A DNA stretch of 58,000 nt from the NCBI RefSeq assembly GCF_030272615.1, contig NC_081413.1, positions 602,644,709 to 602,702,708 on the forward strand, read 5' to 3'. Each line of letters opens with the position of its first letter. The stretch's first letter is position 1. The stretch comes from Cryptomeria japonica (taxonomy: Eukaryota > Streptophyta > Pinopsida > Cupressales > Cupressaceae). The position numbers were made by a program, and so were the translations under genes. Below the pieces are notes generated by a model. That model ran no database searches and was not told the origin of the DNA. It was given only the letters and a program-made list of their open reading frames with translations. Positions 57,701-58,000 of this stretch are shown piece after piece.

Positions 57701-58000
57701 GTTTTAAAATGAAACAAATCAAATAAAAAAATCAGAGGCCGCTTGAAGTAAGAAGAAGACGGTTCGGAAAGGGATTTGTAAAATAAATGCAGCTGTAGCT
57801 GCACAGTGTAGGATAGATCTGCTAGAAGAAAAAAGAAAAACAGAGTTTGCAGGAAAAAATACAGAGCGTAAAAACAGAGTGTTAATTAATCAAAAGAAAA
57901 AATACAATAATCATAATGCATACGAGCATACACCATTTGCTGTGTTTAGATCCTTGCAGTGTTTAGATCCACACTTTGTGGATGTAACTCAAGAAACCTG
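57701..58000. other. No feature recognised
   Basis: Purine-rich, AT-rich end of the window. Contains a short palindrome-like gcagctgtagctgc at 57788-57801 and a near repeat tgtttagatcc at 57943 and 57960. Confidence 0.3.

Noticed and set aside
1-58000. tRNA, rRNA or other structured RNA genes
   Set aside because: I saw no tRNA A/B box pair with an acceptor stem and no rRNA-like sequence; the tRNA-like matches are retrotransposon primer sites.

Overview
The window looks like nuclear DNA of a seed plant with a very large, repeat-choked genome; a gymnosperm (conifer-like) is my best guess, from the AT-rich sequence, the density of nested Copia/Gypsy LTR elements, the CACTA and LINE types and the PLS-type PPR, laccase, FtsH-like and receptor-kinase fragments. 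Species level is not readable. I see no intact host gene: every protein-coding stretch is either transposon-derived or a broken gene fragment, and most reading frames end at in-frame stops rather than indels.

Layout. 1-5212: a Gypsy-like element (partial 5' LTR, primer site, long leader, Q-rich gag). 5213-7275: a minus-strand Copia-like LTR split by a solo LTR (5308-6202) with a perfect 5-bp target duplication. 7276-9546: unexplained AT-rich DNA with a (TG)n tract. 9547-14169: a minus-strand relative of the first Gypsy element (gag-like ORF with FNQ repeats, leader minisatellite, primer site, 1.24-kb LTR). 14170-17781: a partial Copia LTR, then a second minus-strand Copia (gag and LTR) whose LTR is split by a 1.7-kb retroposon flanked by an 18-bp duplication. 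17821-25377: the 3' end of a laccase pseudogene, split by a 6.9-kb LTR element (17911-24819) that has a zinc-knuckle gag but carries a large unknown ORF where pol should be. 25390-29173 and 46331-48420: one minus-strand LINE, cut in two by a 17.15-kb CACTA element (29174-46327, TIRs plus 3-bp AGC duplication). The CACTA carries a broken TNP2-type transposase, a multi-exon Transposase_24-like second gene, a roughly 1,240-codon unknown ORF on the other strand preceded by a repeat array, and a captured PPR fragment. 49068-54315: a small non-autonomous LTR element that captured part of a chloroplast-FtsH-like AAA gene; its 5' LTR contains a Copia solo LTR that itself contains a Gypsy solo LTR, while its 3' LTR preserves the empty site. 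54357-55225: the 3' part of a receptor-kinase pseudogene. 55226-58000: mostly unassigned, with LTR-like remnants.

The most interesting items are the two large non-polymerase, non-transposase ORFs (20372-23650 inside an LTR element; 31569-35300 inside the CACTA). Both keep one reading frame over kilobases with almost only nonsense changes, mainly TAG, and may be distantly related. All boundaries and homologies were judged by eye.
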